This document shows, in pieces, positions 1 through 8,734 of a DNA stretch of 46,484 nucleotides. This stretch comes from Glycomyces xiaoerkulensis. GTDB lineage: Bacteria; Actinomycetota; Actinomycetes; Mycobacteriales; Micromonosporaceae. The stretch's first letter is position 1; the number at the start of each line of letters is the position of its first letter. The stretch spans positions 1,417-47,900 of the forward strand of contig NZ_PGGV01000035.1 of the NCBI RefSeq assembly GCF_002798405.1, in the 5' to 3' direction. The notes beneath the pieces were generated by a model. The model ran no database searches. It was given only the letters and a program-made list of their open reading frames with translations, and was not told the DNA's origin. Both the position numbers and the translations under genes were made by a program.

Positions 1-82
1 TGGAGTCGCCGGGCCACGTCACCAACGCCCGACAGAAACCACACAAGACCAGCCCCGCTGGCAGTGGTACCGCTGCGGGAAG

Positions 83-101
83 ACCAGCCACCGCGGCTGG
101 T
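83..101. terminator. Perfect hairpin, possible terminator
   Basis: A 7-bp perfect stem (ACCAGCC paired with GGCTGGT) with a 5-nt loop lies just 3' of the VOC gene, which reads leftward. A looser GC-rich dyad (about 53-80) lies further left. There is no long T run. It could end transcription from the VOC gene or from a gene left of the window. The first 150 bases show no recognisable gene. Confidence 0.35.
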
Positions 102-153
102 CAATCCTATTAGGATCAGGTTCTGTCACAAAACAACACAGAATCTGAACGGT

Positions 154-798
154 TCACTCGCGCCCTAGCTCGGTGCAGATGCAGGCCTTGTTGCCGTCGG
201 GGTCGGCCACCACGACGAAGGCGGGGGCCCGGCTTTCGTCCACCACGCGTCCGCCCGCGGCGACCGCCGCCGCGATCCGCCGGTCGGCGACCTCCGGCGG
301 GACCGTGACGTCGAGGTGGAACCGCTGCCGATCGGGCGCGGTCGAGTCGGTCGCCTGGAACCACAACGGCGGGAGCCGTCCGGCCGGGTCGAGGATCTCG
401 CCGCCTGCCTCGCCACCGCCGAGGACGGCCGCCCAGAACGGCCGTACGGCTTCCGACGCGGGCGTGTCCAGGGCGAGTTCCAGCTCCTGCAACCGGTCCG
501 GGCGCGGGTCCAGTCCCTGTTCGGAGGCGAGAGCACTGAGCCGCTCGGCGAGCCGGACCTCCCGTTCGGTGACCCCTCCGAGGTCGTCACTGCGCAGCGC
601 GAGCCGGATGTGCCGTGCACGTAGGTCGACCTCGGGGTGCGGGCCGGCCGCATCGCAGATCCGCCCGGCCGCCGCGACGAACTCGGCACCGGCCGCGAAC
701 GAACCGGTATCGAACCGGGCGCGTAGCGCCCCCAGTACCCACCGCCAATCGGCCAGGTCGATCTGCCGTGCCCCAAGGCGAGTAGTGCTCTGCGACAT
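154..798 (-). CDS. VOC (glyoxalase-like) protein with N-terminal pterin-dehydratase-like domain
   Basis: The 214-aa protein has two parts. Residues about 10-90 resemble pterin-4a-carbinolamine dehydratase, with the pattern HPEVDLR followed about 12 residues later by DLGGVTEREV. The usual HH pair is reduced to one His and the conserved THD is RSD, so dehydratase activity is doubtful. Residues about 95-214 are a glyoxalase-fold domain ending in the typical VVADPDGNKACI strand. The ATG at 798 is preferred; a GTG at 816 in the same frame would add six residues. It stands alone, 51 bp from the sulfotransferase stop. Substrate unknown; the domain architecture is the firm part of the call. Confidence 0.75.
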   Translation of the reverse strand: MSQSTTRLGARQIDLADWRWVLGALRARFDTGSFAAGAEFVAAAGRICDAAGPHPEVDLRARHIRLALRSDDLGGVTEREVRLAERLSALASEQGLDPRPDRLQELELALDTPASEAVRPFWAAVLGGGEAGGEILDPAGRLPPLWFQATDSTAPDRQRFHLDVTVPPEVADRRIAAAVAAGGRVVDESRAPAFVVVADPDGNKACICTELGRE

Positions 799-849
799 GC
801 CCTGACGATAGGCCACGACTCAGCCGCGCCACCGCCGAACGGTCCCCGG

Positions 850-2052
850 CTAGTTGAACCGCATCGCCTGGACCATGCCGGCGTAGTCGCCGAAGGCCTC
901 TTCGACGTCGGTGGGCGTCAGGCCGTAGCGGGCCAGCTCGTACTCGTGCTGCCGGCCGATGCCGGGGCGAGCCAGGACGTTGTCGAGGTTCCCGGCGTCC
1001 TTGTCGGTCCACCGCGCGCCCAGCATCTCGTAGAGCTTCGGCACCTTCTCGTGCGGCTCGGCCGCCAGCCACGTGTAGGGCACGTCCACGAACGCCTCGC
1101 GCGGGCCGGCCACGCGCGCGGCCCGGGCCCGCTCGATCGCCGCCGACTGGATGTCCAGCCACATCCGGCCGATGCCGTGCAGGTCCGGCTTGCGCACGTG
1201 GAGCAACTGCGTGGTCTCGACCATCGAGCACAGCGACCCGAGCACGGTGACCGGGTCCCGGTGGGTCCACACGATCGTCGCCCCGGGGAACACCTTCAGC
1301 AGCTCCGGGAGGTGCTCGAGATGAAGCGGGGACTTCAGGATCCACCGCTTGCGTTCGCGCCCGTACTGGAGCACCTGGAGCGCCTGCCTGAGGTACTCGT
1401 AGTCGGGCAGCCAGTCGCGTTCCTTCGTCCACTCGAAGTACTCGGGCATGAGCACCCGGGCCAGATGGGTACTGCCGTGCGGCAGCAGGTAGTTGCACTC
1501 GTCGGGCTTCTCGGCGTCGAGGGGGTGGATGACCTTGAACGCCGGTGCCAGCCGCATGAAGGTGCCGACCATGCGCCGGGTGTCCTTGATGTGGCCCCGC
1601 TCCACGTCCTCGCCGCGATCGATGTCGGTGAAGAACCATTCCCAGAGCTTCGGTCCGCGGTGCCCGTCGGACTGGGCGATGATGTTGTGGGCCAACGTGG
1701 TGGCGGTGCGGGGCAGCCCCACGATGAAGACCGGCCGCTCGATCGGCTCGTCGGCGATCTCGGGATGCTCGGCGATGAGCCGGTGGACGCGCAGCCGGTT
1801 CTCCAGGCGGCTGCCGATGTCGGACACCACGCTCTGCCAGCCCATCGGGCTCAGGCCCGTGCCGTCGACGAAGCTGCGGACCAGGAACCTGAAGTCCTCG
1901 ACGAACTCGGGGACGGCGGCGGCGTCGCCGCCGGTGCGCCGCTCGGCCCGTTCTACGATCCCGTCGAAGGCCCGATCGGGGTGCCGCCGGCCCGCCGATG
2001 CCGGCTTGAGCAGCGCATTGAGGACGGTGGTGGTGGCTGACTTGCGGCGCAC
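850..2052 (-). CDS. Sulfotransferase family protein
   Basis: The 400-aa protein would transfer sulfate from PAPS to an unknown acceptor. The 5'-phosphosulfate loop is visible as FIVGLPRTATT. The 3'-phosphate-binding segment is TIVWTHRDPVTVLGS, with the conserved Arg and downstream Ser. The Trp/Phe-rich C-terminal half is typical of the Sulfotransfer_3-like proteins common in actinomycetes and mycobacteria. The open frame extends upstream to 2118, but a GTG at 2052 has AAGGAG nine bases before it, so that start was chosen. It reads away from the lipoprotein gene and is probably monocistronic. Confidence 0.85.
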   Translation of the reverse strand: MRRKSATTTVLNALLKPASAGRRHPDRAFDGIVERAERRTGGDAAAVPEFVEDFRFLVRSFVDGTGLSPMGWQSVVSDIGSRLENRLRVHRLIAEHPEIADEPIERPVFIVGLPRTATTLAHNIIAQSDGHRGPKLWEWFFTDIDRGEDVERGHIKDTRRMVGTFMRLAPAFKVIHPLDAEKPDECNYLLPHGSTHLARVLMPEYFEWTKERDWLPDYEYLRQALQVLQYGRERKRWILKSPLHLEHLPELLKVFPGATIVWTHRDPVTVLGSLCSMVETTQLLHVRKPDLHGIGRMWLDIQSAAIERARAARVAGPREAFVDVPYTWLAAEPHEKVPKLYEMLGARWTDKDAGNLDNVLARPGIGRQHEYELARYGLTPTDVEEAFGDYAGMVQAMRFN

Positions 2053-2148
2053 GAGGGTCTGCTCCTTGGGTCCGAGGTGGATCGCGTCATTCTCGCACAA
2101 TCGGCGAGCGCGGTCCACCGGCCGGACCCAAGGGAGCCCCGTCCCCGG

Positions 2149-2790
2149 CTACTCGGATACCGGTTCGAGCATCGGCACCAGCACGACCGCGCCTTCGGGG
2201 TAGGACCGCTGCACGTGCTCGGCCAACTCGGGGGTAACCAGCACCACCTCGACCACCGCCACCGGCTGGTCCTGGTCGACCCAGCCGCCCAGGACCAGCG
2301 CCGGGAACCGTTCGGAGAGGTCCCCGTAGACCCCGTCCAGTTCCTCGGCGCCCAGCTCCTCGGCCGGAGGGTCGATGTCCGGTTCGGTGTACTGCAGGTG
2401 CGGGTAGTCGGCCATGTCGACCTCGTCGGCGTGGACCGGGTCTTCGGTCAGCACGAACGCCTCGCCGTCGAACGTGCCGGTCACGAGGTAGTCGCCCCAA
2501 CTGGTGCCCTGGGACGACTCGTGTTCGACCTCGTCCCAGTCCCAGCCTTCGACGTCGAGCCCGCCGCCCTGCGGCGGGTAGGACTCGGCGAGGGCCCCGG
2601 CCAGTTGCGGGCCGTGGTCGGGGGTCTCGATCACCGTCAGCGCGCCCTGGTAGACGGTGGCGCCGGAGCCGTTCGGGCCGGGGCCGCCGGCCGGGCGGTC
2701 GTCGTCGGCGTCCTCGCCCGCCCCGCAGGCCGCGGCGGCGAGCAGAGCGGCGGCGGGCGCGATTCGCAAAAGCGTCATTCTTCTCGTCAT
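2149..2790 (-). CDS. Putative lipoprotein, function unknown
   Basis: The 213-aa product starts with a short basic segment (MTRRMTLLRIAP), a hydrophobic stretch and a lipobox (LAAAAC followed by G), so it should be lipidated and anchored outside the membrane. An Asp/Glu/Gly/Pro-rich linker follows. The mature part is acidic and contains no family motif I recognise. The ATG at 2790 puts the lipobox at the right distance; the longer frame to 2901 would bury it. It is divergent from the EamA gene. Confidence 0.7.
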   Translation of the reverse strand: MTRRMTLLRIAPAAALLAAAACGAGEDADDDRPAGGPGPNGSGATVYQGALTVIETPDHGPQLAGALAESYPPQGGGLDVEGWDWDEVEHESSQGTSWGDYLVTGTFDGEAFVLTEDPVHADEVDMADYPHLQYTEPDIDPPAEELGAEELDGVYGDLSERFPALVLGGWVDQDQPVAVVEVVLVTPELAEHVQRSYPEGAVVLVPMLEPVSE

Positions 2791-2904
2791 ACCCCTACGA
2801 CGCCCGGGAGGGAATTCCGGTTCCGTCCCGTCGGCACCCGGTGCTAGGTTTACGGCGGCGCCGCACCGGCACCGCACCCCAACTGGAGAAAGCCCTCTCA
2901 CCGC

Positions 2905-3849
2905 ATGAGCCAGACATTCAACGCCCGGGCGGCTGCGGCGGCCGGCCTCACGGTCCTGCTGTGGTCCTCAGCGTTCGTGTCGATCCGCTATGTCGTCCAG
3001 CACGTGGACCCGGGCCCGGTCACCCTCGGCCGCTCGGGCATCGCCGCGGTCGTACTGCTGCTGATCTGGGGCGTCCGCCGCGAAGGCCTGCCCGGCCGGC
3101 GCGCCTGGCCGGGCATCGTCACGGCCGGCGTGCTCTGGTTCGGCGTGTACATGTTCGCCCTCAACTGGGGCGAGCAACTGGTCGACGCCGGCACCGCCGC
3201 GCTGGTGGTGAACATCGGCCCGATCCTGATCGCGCTGCTCGGCGGCTGGCTCCTCCGGGAGGGCTTCGCCCCGCGCCTGTTCGTCGGCATCGCCGTCTCC
3301 TTCGCCGGCGTCGCGGTCGTGAGCCTGTCGATGTCCCAGGACACCGGCAGGTCCGTCTTCGGCGTCCTGCTCTGCGTGGTCTCGGCGGTCACATACGCGA
3401 TCAGCGTCGTGGTGCAGAAGCCGACGCTCCGCCACGCCACCTCGCTCCAGTTCACCGCCTTCGGCAACGCCGTAGCGGCGGTCTTGTTCCTGCCGTTCGC
3501 GCCGAGGCTGTTCTCCCAATTGGACGCCGCGCCCTCGGCGGCCACGCTCCACGTGCTCTACCTCGGCCTGGTCCCGACCGCACTGGCGTTCTTGAGCTGG
3601 GGCTACGCCCTGAAGTACACCACCGCCGGCCGGATGGGCGCGACCACGTACATCATCCCGGCGCTGGTGGTGCTCATGTCGTGGCTGTTCCTGTCGGAGG
3701 TGCCCGCGTGGCTGACCCTCGGCGGCGGCGTCCTGTGCCTGCTCGGGGTGGCGATCGCGCGGTCGCGCGGCAAGGCGGGGCCCCGGGTCAGCGGGGGATC
3801 GCCGCCGCCAGCCGAGCCAGTCGCGCCTTCCACGCCGCCTTCACGTTAG
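2905..3849 (+). CDS. EamA/DMT-superfamily transporter
   Basis: The 314-aa protein has about ten hydrophobic segments arranged as two repeated five-helix EamA halves, the first starting at residue 11 (AAAAGLTVLLWSSAFV) and the second near residue 150. The family exports or exchanges small metabolites such as amino acids and drugs across the inner membrane; the substrate here is unknown. Its start follows CTGGAGAAAG. Its last 62 bp overlap the 3' end of the opposite-strand DUF4287 gene. Confidence 0.88.
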   Translation: MSQTFNARAAAAAGLTVLLWSSAFVSIRYVVQHVDPGPVTLGRSGIAAVVLLLIWGVRREGLPGRRAWPGIVTAGVLWFGVYMFALNWGEQLVDAGTAALVVNIGPILIALLGGWLLREGFAPRLFVGIAVSFAGVAVVSLSMSQDTGRSVFGVLLCVVSAVTYAISVVVQKPTLRHATSLQFTAFGNAVAAVLFLPFAPRLFSQLDAAPSAATLHVLYLGLVPTALAFLSWGYALKYTTAGRMGATTYIIPALVVLMSWLFLSEVPAWLTLGGGVLCLLGVAIARSRGKAGPRVSGGSPPPAEPVAPSTPPSR

Positions 3850-4348
3850 CGGCCTCCTCGGCCGAGGCGAGCTTGCCGACCTGGACGGCCACGGCGGTCT
3901 TGCGCTCGGCCCGGGGCTCGAAGGTGAACTGCGCCCGGCGGCCGTCGGAGGAGTCGAAGCGGACCGACTTCGGCGGCGACGCGGTCCGCTGGGACAGCTC
4001 GAGGTCGTCGAGCCAGATGCGCCGGCGGTCGGGGTCGGCGACCCACTCGAAGGCGGAAGCGGCGTCGACCGGGAGGGTCTTGGACGCGGAGGCCTCGTAG
4101 GTCCCGTCGGAGCGCTGCCCGGGCTCGCGCATGCCTCGCTCCTGCTCGTAACCGACGGCGATGGACTGGGCCCACCAGCCGTCGACGCCGTACTCCTTCG
4201 CCACCAGGCCTGCGATCGCGGCGTGCTTCAGCGAGGTGGCGTCCCGCTCGTCGAGGATCGCCAGCCACGTCTTCCAGTCGGCGCCGGTGCCCTCGATGAG
4301 GGCCTGGTCCGACATGGTCTCGCGGCGGCGCGCGGGGGATCCGCTCAT
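3788..4348 (-). CDS. DUF4287 / SRPBCC-type protein
   Basis: The 186-aa protein has an N-terminal DUF4287-like segment (GADWKTWLAILDERDATSLK, then AIAGLVAKEYGVDGWWAQSI). The C-terminal half resembles the helix-grip (SRPBCC/AHSA1) fold, with TLPVDAASAFEWVADPDRRR near its start. It may bind a small hydrophobic ligand. An alternative ATG at 4315 would remove 11 residues and gives a more typical family N terminus. It converges on the EamA gene with a 62-bp tail overlap. Confidence 0.78.
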   Translation of the reverse strand: MSGSPARRRETMSDQALIEGTGADWKTWLAILDERDATSLKHAAIAGLVAKEYGVDGWWAQSIAVGYEQERGMREPGQRSDGTYEASASKTLPVDAASAFEWVADPDRRRIWLDDLELSQRTASPPKSVRFDSSDGRRAQFTFEPRAERKTAVAVQVGKLASAEEAANVKAAWKARLARLAAAIPR

Positions 4349-4378
4349 GCCGCCAGCCTAAGGGAGCGGCGGCACGGG

Positions 4379-4399
4379 CGGATCGGCTTCGCCGATCCG
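4379..4399. repeat. GC-rich perfect hairpin
   Basis: CGGATCGGC, a TTC loop and GCCGATCCG form a 9-bp stem between two divergent genes. Its place upstream of both genes argues against a terminator for either. It may be a regulatory stem or a REP-like unit. Confidence 0.35.
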
Positions 4400-4555
4400 G
4401 GGCGTATGCGCCGGATGCGACCGGTGTGGCGGAATGAGCGAAGTCTGGTGGTCAATTTCCCGACATGTACCGTTCCGGCATTTCCGCGAATGTTACCGAC
4501 TGGTTATCTATATGGTCACGCCCGTCGTTCACAACCTGAAACGGAGCTGCCGCCC

Positions 4556-5341
4556 ATGCGAACCAACCGACGCACGGCCGCGATCGCCGTCGCCTCGCTG
4601 GCCCTGTCCCTCCTCCCGGCGACCGCCGCCCACGCCCAGGAACCGGTCGACTACGCCGCCCTCGGCGACTCCTACTCCTCCGGAACCGGCACCGGCTCCT
4701 ATACCGACTCCGGCTGCCAGCGCTCGGACCTGGCCTACCCGTCGCTGATCGCCGCCGACCACGGCCTGAACCTCGACTTCGCCGCCTGCTCCGGCGCCAC
4801 CACCGACGACCTGCTCGCCGACCAGCTCGACGGCCTCGACGAAGGGACCGACCTGGTGTCGGTCACCATCGGCGGCAACGACATCGGCTGGGTCGACGCG
4901 GTCATCTCCTGCATGGCCCCCACCCACGACTGCACCGGCGACATCGAGGAGGCCGAGCGCAAAGCCACCGAAGAGCTGCCCGGACGGCTCGCCGCCGTCT
5001 ACGGCGAGATCGACTCCCGGGCCCCCGGCGCCGACGTGTACGTCCTGGGGTACCCGCGCCTGTTCGGCGCCCACGACACCTGCGACGCGTTCGGGCTCAT
5101 CAGCATCGCCGAGCAGGAGCGCATGAACCAGGGCGCCGACCTGCTCTCCGGCGTGATCGAGAGCGCCGCCGCCTCGGCGGGCTTCACCTACGTCGACGTC
5201 CGCGACCGGTTCGACGACCACGCCGTCTGCGACACTCCGGAGTGGATCAACGGTCTCACCTTCCCGATCGGCGAGTCCTACCACCCGAACGCCGCCGGAC
5301 ACTCCGGCGGCTACTATCCGGCGCTGGCCGACCGGCTCTGA
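4556..5341 (+). CDS. Secreted SGNH/GDSL hydrolase (lipase/esterase)
   Basis: The 261-aa product carries a Sec signal peptide (residues 1-27, ending ATAAHAQ). SGNH blocks follow: GDSYSSG with the catalytic Ser, the IGGNDIG block with Asn, and SYHPNAAGH with the catalytic His. Six or more Cys in the mature part suggest the disulfide pattern of extracellular actinomycete SGNH lipases. The ATG at 4556 was chosen because it begins the signal peptide; the open frame upstream is unlike coding sequence. It should hydrolyse extracellular esters. A strong hairpin follows the stop. Confidence 0.9.
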   Translation: MRTNRRTAAIAVASLALSLLPATAAHAQEPVDYAALGDSYSSGTGTGSYTDSGCQRSDLAYPSLIAADHGLNLDFAACSGATTDDLLADQLDGLDEGTDLVSVTIGGNDIGWVDAVISCMAPTHDCTGDIEEAERKATEELPGRLAAVYGEIDSRAPGADVYVLGYPRLFGAHDTCDAFGLISIAEQERMNQGADLLSGVIESAAASAGFTYVDVRDRFDDHAVCDTPEWINGLTFPIGESYHPNAAGHSGGYYPALADRL

Positions 5342-5352
5342 ACCGCACCCGG

Positions 5353-5385
5353 GGTGCCCGGCGGCCGGATCGGCCGCCGGGCACC
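5353..5385. terminator. Bidirectional hairpin terminator
   Basis: A perfect 14-bp GC-rich stem (GGTGCCCGGCGGCC with its complement) and a 5-nt loop sit in the 51-bp gap between the convergent SGNH hydrolase and RecQ-like genes. It lacks a clear T tail, as is common in actinomycetes, and can serve both strands. Confidence 0.75.
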
Positions 5386-5392
5386 GCCATGC

Positions 5393-7525
5393 TCAACCCT
5401 GCAGGGCGAGGACCATCGGGTAGACGGCCGTCGCCCCGGCCAGACGCAACCGCCTGGCCGCCGCCGTCAGCGACCAACCGCTGTCGCGCACGTCGTCGAC
5501 CAGCAGCACGCTGCCCTCCGGCACCGCGAAATCCACGGTGAACCGCTCGAGGACCTGCCGGAGCCGCTGCGCGCTGTTGGCCCGCCGCGGCTCGGGCGCC
5601 GCGCCCGGCGGCCGCCCCAGCGCACCGAGGTAGTCCATACGCCCGAGGGCCGCCAGCCGCTCGGCCAGGCCGTCCACCAGCCGCGGCCGCGTCAGCGAAC
5701 CCATCGACACCACCGCCGAGGGCCGCTCAGACCACTCCCAGGCCGCCAGCACCCGCACCACCGCCCCGAACACGTCCTCGGGGACCTCCCGGTCGGCCCC
5801 GTCGGCCAGCAGCCGCCGCAGCGGACCGCCCCAGCCGATGTCGGACAGCCGCGCCAGCGCCCGGCCGTCCTCGGCGCCCTCGCCGGCCGGGATCCGGCCC
5901 TTCAGGTCGATCCCGATCGCCGGCAGGCCGGTCGGCCACATCCGCTTCGCCCCGAAGACCACGCCCGGACGCGACAGCGCCGCCGCGGCCTCGCCCACGA
6001 CCTCCTCGGCGAGCGCCGACTCGACCCGCTCGCCGGTACAGTTGTCGCAGCGCCCGCACCGCTCCGAACCCGGGTCGTCCAGCTCGGTGCGCAGGAACGC
6101 CAGCCGGCAGTCCCCGGTGGCCTGGTAGGCGAGCATCCGCCGCTGCTCGTGCTCCCTGGTGGCCGCGACCTTCGCGTACCGGTCGGCGTCGTAGCGCCAC
6201 GGCCTGCCGGTGGCCTCCCAGCCGCCCTTGACCCGCCGGACCGCGCCGTCGACGTCGAGAACCTTCAGCATCATCTCCAGGCGGGTGCGCCGCAGGTCGA
6301 CGCGCGTCTCCAGCGCCGCGGTCGACATCGGCCCCCCGGCCTCGGCCAGCACCTCCAACGTCCGGCGCACGGCGCCCTCGGCCGGGAACGACAGCGACCC
6401 GAAGTACTCCCAGACGGCGCGGTCCTCACGGCCGGGCAGGAGGATCACCTCGGCGCGCTCGCGCGCCCGACCGGCGCGGCCGATCTGCTGGTAGTACGCC
6501 ACCGGCGACGACGGCGCCCCCAGATGCACCACGAAACCCAGATCGGGCTTGTCGAAACCCATGCCGAGCGCGCTGGTGGCCACCAGCGCCTTGAGCTCGT
6601 TGCCCAGCAGGGCCTCCTCGCGCGCCAGCCGCTCGGCGTTGTCGGTGCGGCCGGTGTAGGAGGCGACCGCGTAGCCGCGCCCGGTCAGGTACTCGGCGAC
6701 CTCCTCGGCGGCGGCCACCGTCAGCGTGTAGACGATGCCCGAACCCGGCAGCTCGGCGAGCCGCTGGTCGAGCCAGGCCATGCGGTGGGCGTTGTCGGGC
6801 AGGTCGACCACGGACAGCCGCAGCGACTCCCGGTCCAGACTGCCCCGCAGCACCAGCGTCTCCGCACCCGCATGCTCCAACTGCTCGGCCACGTCCTCGC
6901 TCACCCGCGCGTTCGCGGTCGCGGTCGTGGCCAGCACCGGCACCGAACCGGGCAGGGCGTCGATGAAGGTGGCGATGCGCCGGTAGTCGGGCCGGAAGTC
7001 GTGCCCCCAGTCGGAGATGCAGTGCGCCTCGTCGACCACCAGCATCCCGCAGCCGGCGGCCAGCTTCGGCAGCCAGTGGTCCCTGAACGCCGGACTGTTG
7101 AGACGCTCGGGGCTGATCAGCAGCACGTCGACCCGATCGGCCGCGATCGCCTCGGTGACCTCGTCCCATTCCTCCGGGTTCGCGGAGTTGATCGTGCGGG
7201 CCCGGACCCCGGCCCGCTCGGCCGCCTCGATCTGGTTGCGCATCAACGCCAGCAGCGGCGACACGATCACCGTGGGGCCCGCACCCGTCGCCCCGCCCGC
7301 CGCACCCCGCCGCCGCAGCAGCGCCGTGGCCACGAAATACACCGCCGACTTGCCGAAGCCGGTGCGCTGCACCAGCAGCACCCGCCTGCCGGAGCCGTCG
7401 CACAGCGCCTCGATCGCCCGCCACTGATCGTCCCGCAGCCGCGCCCCGTCCCCGGCCAGCGCCCGCAGCAGCGCCTCGGCCTCGTCCCGCGAGGCCGACT
7501 CCATGGTCTTCCCGGTTCCCGACAT
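5393..7525 (-). CDS. RecQ-like ATP-dependent DNA helicase with C-terminal phosphoribosyltransferase-like domain
   Basis: The 710-aa protein has the superfamily 2 helicase motifs in order. These are Walker A (QRTGFGKSAVYF, residues 53-64), the DEAH box inside VVDEAHCISDWGHDFRPDYR, motif III LATTATA, and motif VI QQIGRAGRAR. A RecQ zinc-binding Cys cluster (CR..., then CGRCDNC) follows. The last about 120 residues contain VLLVDDVRDSGWSLTAAA, which resembles a type I phosphoribosyltransferase PRPP loop. The ATG at 7525 has AAAGG five bases upstream; the open frame to 8161 runs through the divergent DUF1349 gene and is rejected. It should unwind DNA in repair or recombination. I see no obvious HRDC domain. 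Confidence 0.88.
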   Translation of the reverse strand: MSGTGKTMESASRDEAEALLRALAGDGARLRDDQWRAIEALCDGSGRRVLLVQRTGFGKSAVYFVATALLRRRGAAGGATGAGPTVIVSPLLALMRNQIEAAERAGVRARTINSANPEEWDEVTEAIAADRVDVLLISPERLNSPAFRDHWLPKLAAGCGMLVVDEAHCISDWGHDFRPDYRRIATFIDALPGSVPVLATTATANARVSEDVAEQLEHAGAETLVLRGSLDRESLRLSVVDLPDNAHRMAWLDQRLAELPGSGIVYTLTVAAAEEVAEYLTGRGYAVASYTGRTDNAERLAREEALLGNELKALVATSALGMGFDKPDLGFVVHLGAPSSPVAYYQQIGRAGRARERAEVILLPGREDRAVWEYFGSLSFPAEGAVRRTLEVLAEAGGPMSTAALETRVDLRRTRLEMMLKVLDVDGAVRRVKGGWEATGRPWRYDADRYAKVAATREHEQRRMLAYQATGDCRLAFLRTELDDPGSERCGRCDNCTGERVESALAEEVVGEAAAALSRPGVVFGAKRMWPTGLPAIGIDLKGRIPAGEGAEDGRALARLSDIGWGGPLRRLLADGADREVPEDVFGAVVRVLAAWEWSERPSAVVSMGSLTRPRLVDGLAERLAALGRMDYLGALGRPPGAAPEPRRANSAQRLRQVLERFTVDFAVPEGSVLLVDDVRDSGWSLTAAARRLRLAGATAVYPMVLALQG

Positions 7526-7582
7526 GCCAACCTTTCTACAGGCCTGGCGCGACAACCCGCACCACCAGTAGGCTTCTGAGGC

Positions 7583-8164
7583 GTGAGTATCGAAGTGCCG
7601 TGGAAATCGGGAACCTGGACCACCCTGCCGGCCGCCGCGAAGGAGGCCGACGGCCGCCTGGAGGTGACGGCGGTCGAAGGAAGCGACGCCTGGCGGCACA
7701 CCTGCTACGGCATCGTCCACGGCAGCGAGCACGCGCTGCTGGAGGACTGGGACCGAGAGCACGCCGTCGAGGTCGCCCTCACCGCCGACTTCTCCGAGCA
7801 GTTCGACCAGGCCGGCCTGTTCATCAGCGTCGGCGACGAACACTGGATCAAGACCGGACTCGAATTCGCCGACGGCGTCCTCCAGGTCGGCGCGGTGGTG
7901 ACCGACGGCAACTCCGACTGGTCGAGCGCTCCGGTCCCCGAATGGGCCGGACGCGAGGTCACCGTCCGGGCCTCCCGGGTGGCCGACTCGGTGATCGTGC
8001 GCGCCAAGGCCGACGACGAGCCGTGGCGGCTGGTCCGCCTCGCCCCGCTCGACCCCGCCGCCGAAGCCAAGGCCGGGCCGTTCTGCTGCGCGCCCGCCCG
8101 CGCCGGCCTGACCGTCTCCTTCGGATCCTGGCGGCTCACCGAACCCGACACGGCCGCGCACTAG
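7583..8164 (+). CDS. DUF1349 (concanavalin-like) protein
   Basis: The 193-aa protein matches the DUF1349 pattern, a beta-sandwich family: the DQAGLFISVGDEHWIKTGLE block and a C-terminal GPFCCAPARAGLTVSF strand. Its biochemical role is unknown. It starts at a GTG (7583), divergent from the RecQ-like gene by 57 bp, and ends one base before the stop of the convergent alkyltransferase-like gene. Confidence 0.8.
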   Translation: MSIEVPWKSGTWTTLPAAAKEADGRLEVTAVEGSDAWRHTCYGIVHGSEHALLEDWDREHAVEVALTADFSEQFDQAGLFISVGDEHWIKTGLEFADGVLQVGAVVTDGNSDWSSAPVPEWAGREVTVRASRVADSVIVRAKADDEPWRLVRLAPLDPAAEAKAGPFCCAPARAGLTVSFGSWRLTEPDTAAH

Positions 8165-8506
8165 TCAATCGTCGAGCTCCATCGACAGCAGATGCAGGTC
8201 GTAGACGTACATCCGCTGATCCCGATCGGCCACGCCCCGCGCGTCGACCTTCACGCCGTCCTCGCGCAGCAGATCGGGCACTTCGTCGCCGGGGCGGCCG
8301 TCCGACCAGCGGAACCCCTCCGAGACCGTGCCGCGCGCGGTCAGCACCCGGTAGGCGCCCGGGACGTCCCCGTCCCGCATGTACGCCCCCACCTGCCGCG
8401 GCCCGGTGCCGATCAGCTCGGCCAGGTCCCCGTACGAGGTCCACGTCCCCTCCGGCAGCGCGGCCACCAACCGGCGCACCAGCTCCCAGTCCTCCTCAGT
8501 CGCCAT
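8165..8506 (-). CDS. Alkyltransferase-like (MGMT-family) DNA-binding protein
   Basis: The 113-aa protein has the helix-turn-helix of the MGMT C-terminal domain (PEGTWTSYGDLAEL, then GPRQVGAYMR). The active-site PCHRV motif of true O6-methylguanine methyltransferases is replaced by PGAYRV, so the alkyl-accepting Cys is missing. Proteins of this kind (ATL) bind O6-alkylguanine without removing it and flag it for nucleotide-excision repair. Start and length fit the family. Confidence 0.85.
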   Translation of the reverse strand: MATEEDWELVRRLVAALPEGTWTSYGDLAELIGTGPRQVGAYMRDGDVPGAYRVLTARGTVSEGFRWSDGRPGDEVPDLLREDGVKVDARGVADRDQRMYVYDLHLLSMELDD

Positions 8507-8597
8507 CCGCGCAGCCTATCGGCCCCTCCCGGAGGCGTCGTTCGCCACCGGTCCGCCTCGGACACGCCGTCGCGCCGCCGCACGGTGCTACCGTCGA

Positions 8598-8684
8598 GAA
8601 CGACAGGGGAGCCGATCGGCTGAGAGTGCGGGCCCGCCCGCAGACCCTCGAACCTGATCCGGTTAACACCGGCGTAGGGAGTCG
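8598..8684 (+). promoter_or_regulatory. TPP (THI-box) riboswitch
   Basis: The conserved TPP aptamer cores are present: GGGGAGCC, GGCTGAGAGTG, GACCCTCGAACCTGATCCGG and TTAACACCGGCGTAGGGA. It lies 51 bp before the first gene of the ykoEDC-type transporter. Binding of thiamine pyrophosphate is expected to lower expression of the downstream genes, probably by blocking translation of ykoE; that mechanism is inferred. Confidence 0.97.
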
Positions 8685-8734
8685 TCGCCTACCGCTGTCG
8701 CGTCGTGTCCAAGCGAACCCGAAAGGCAACGCCC

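Noticed and set aside
1..110. Short open frames at the left edge that might be the end of a preceding gene
   Set aside because: All three forward frames end between about 110 and 170 without any recognisable C-terminal motif; too little sequence to call.
7526..8161. Extension of the RecQ-like frame upstream over the DUF1349 gene
   Set aside because: The extra sequence lacks domain features and is antisense to a good gene; the ATG at 7525 has a ribosome site and normal spacing.
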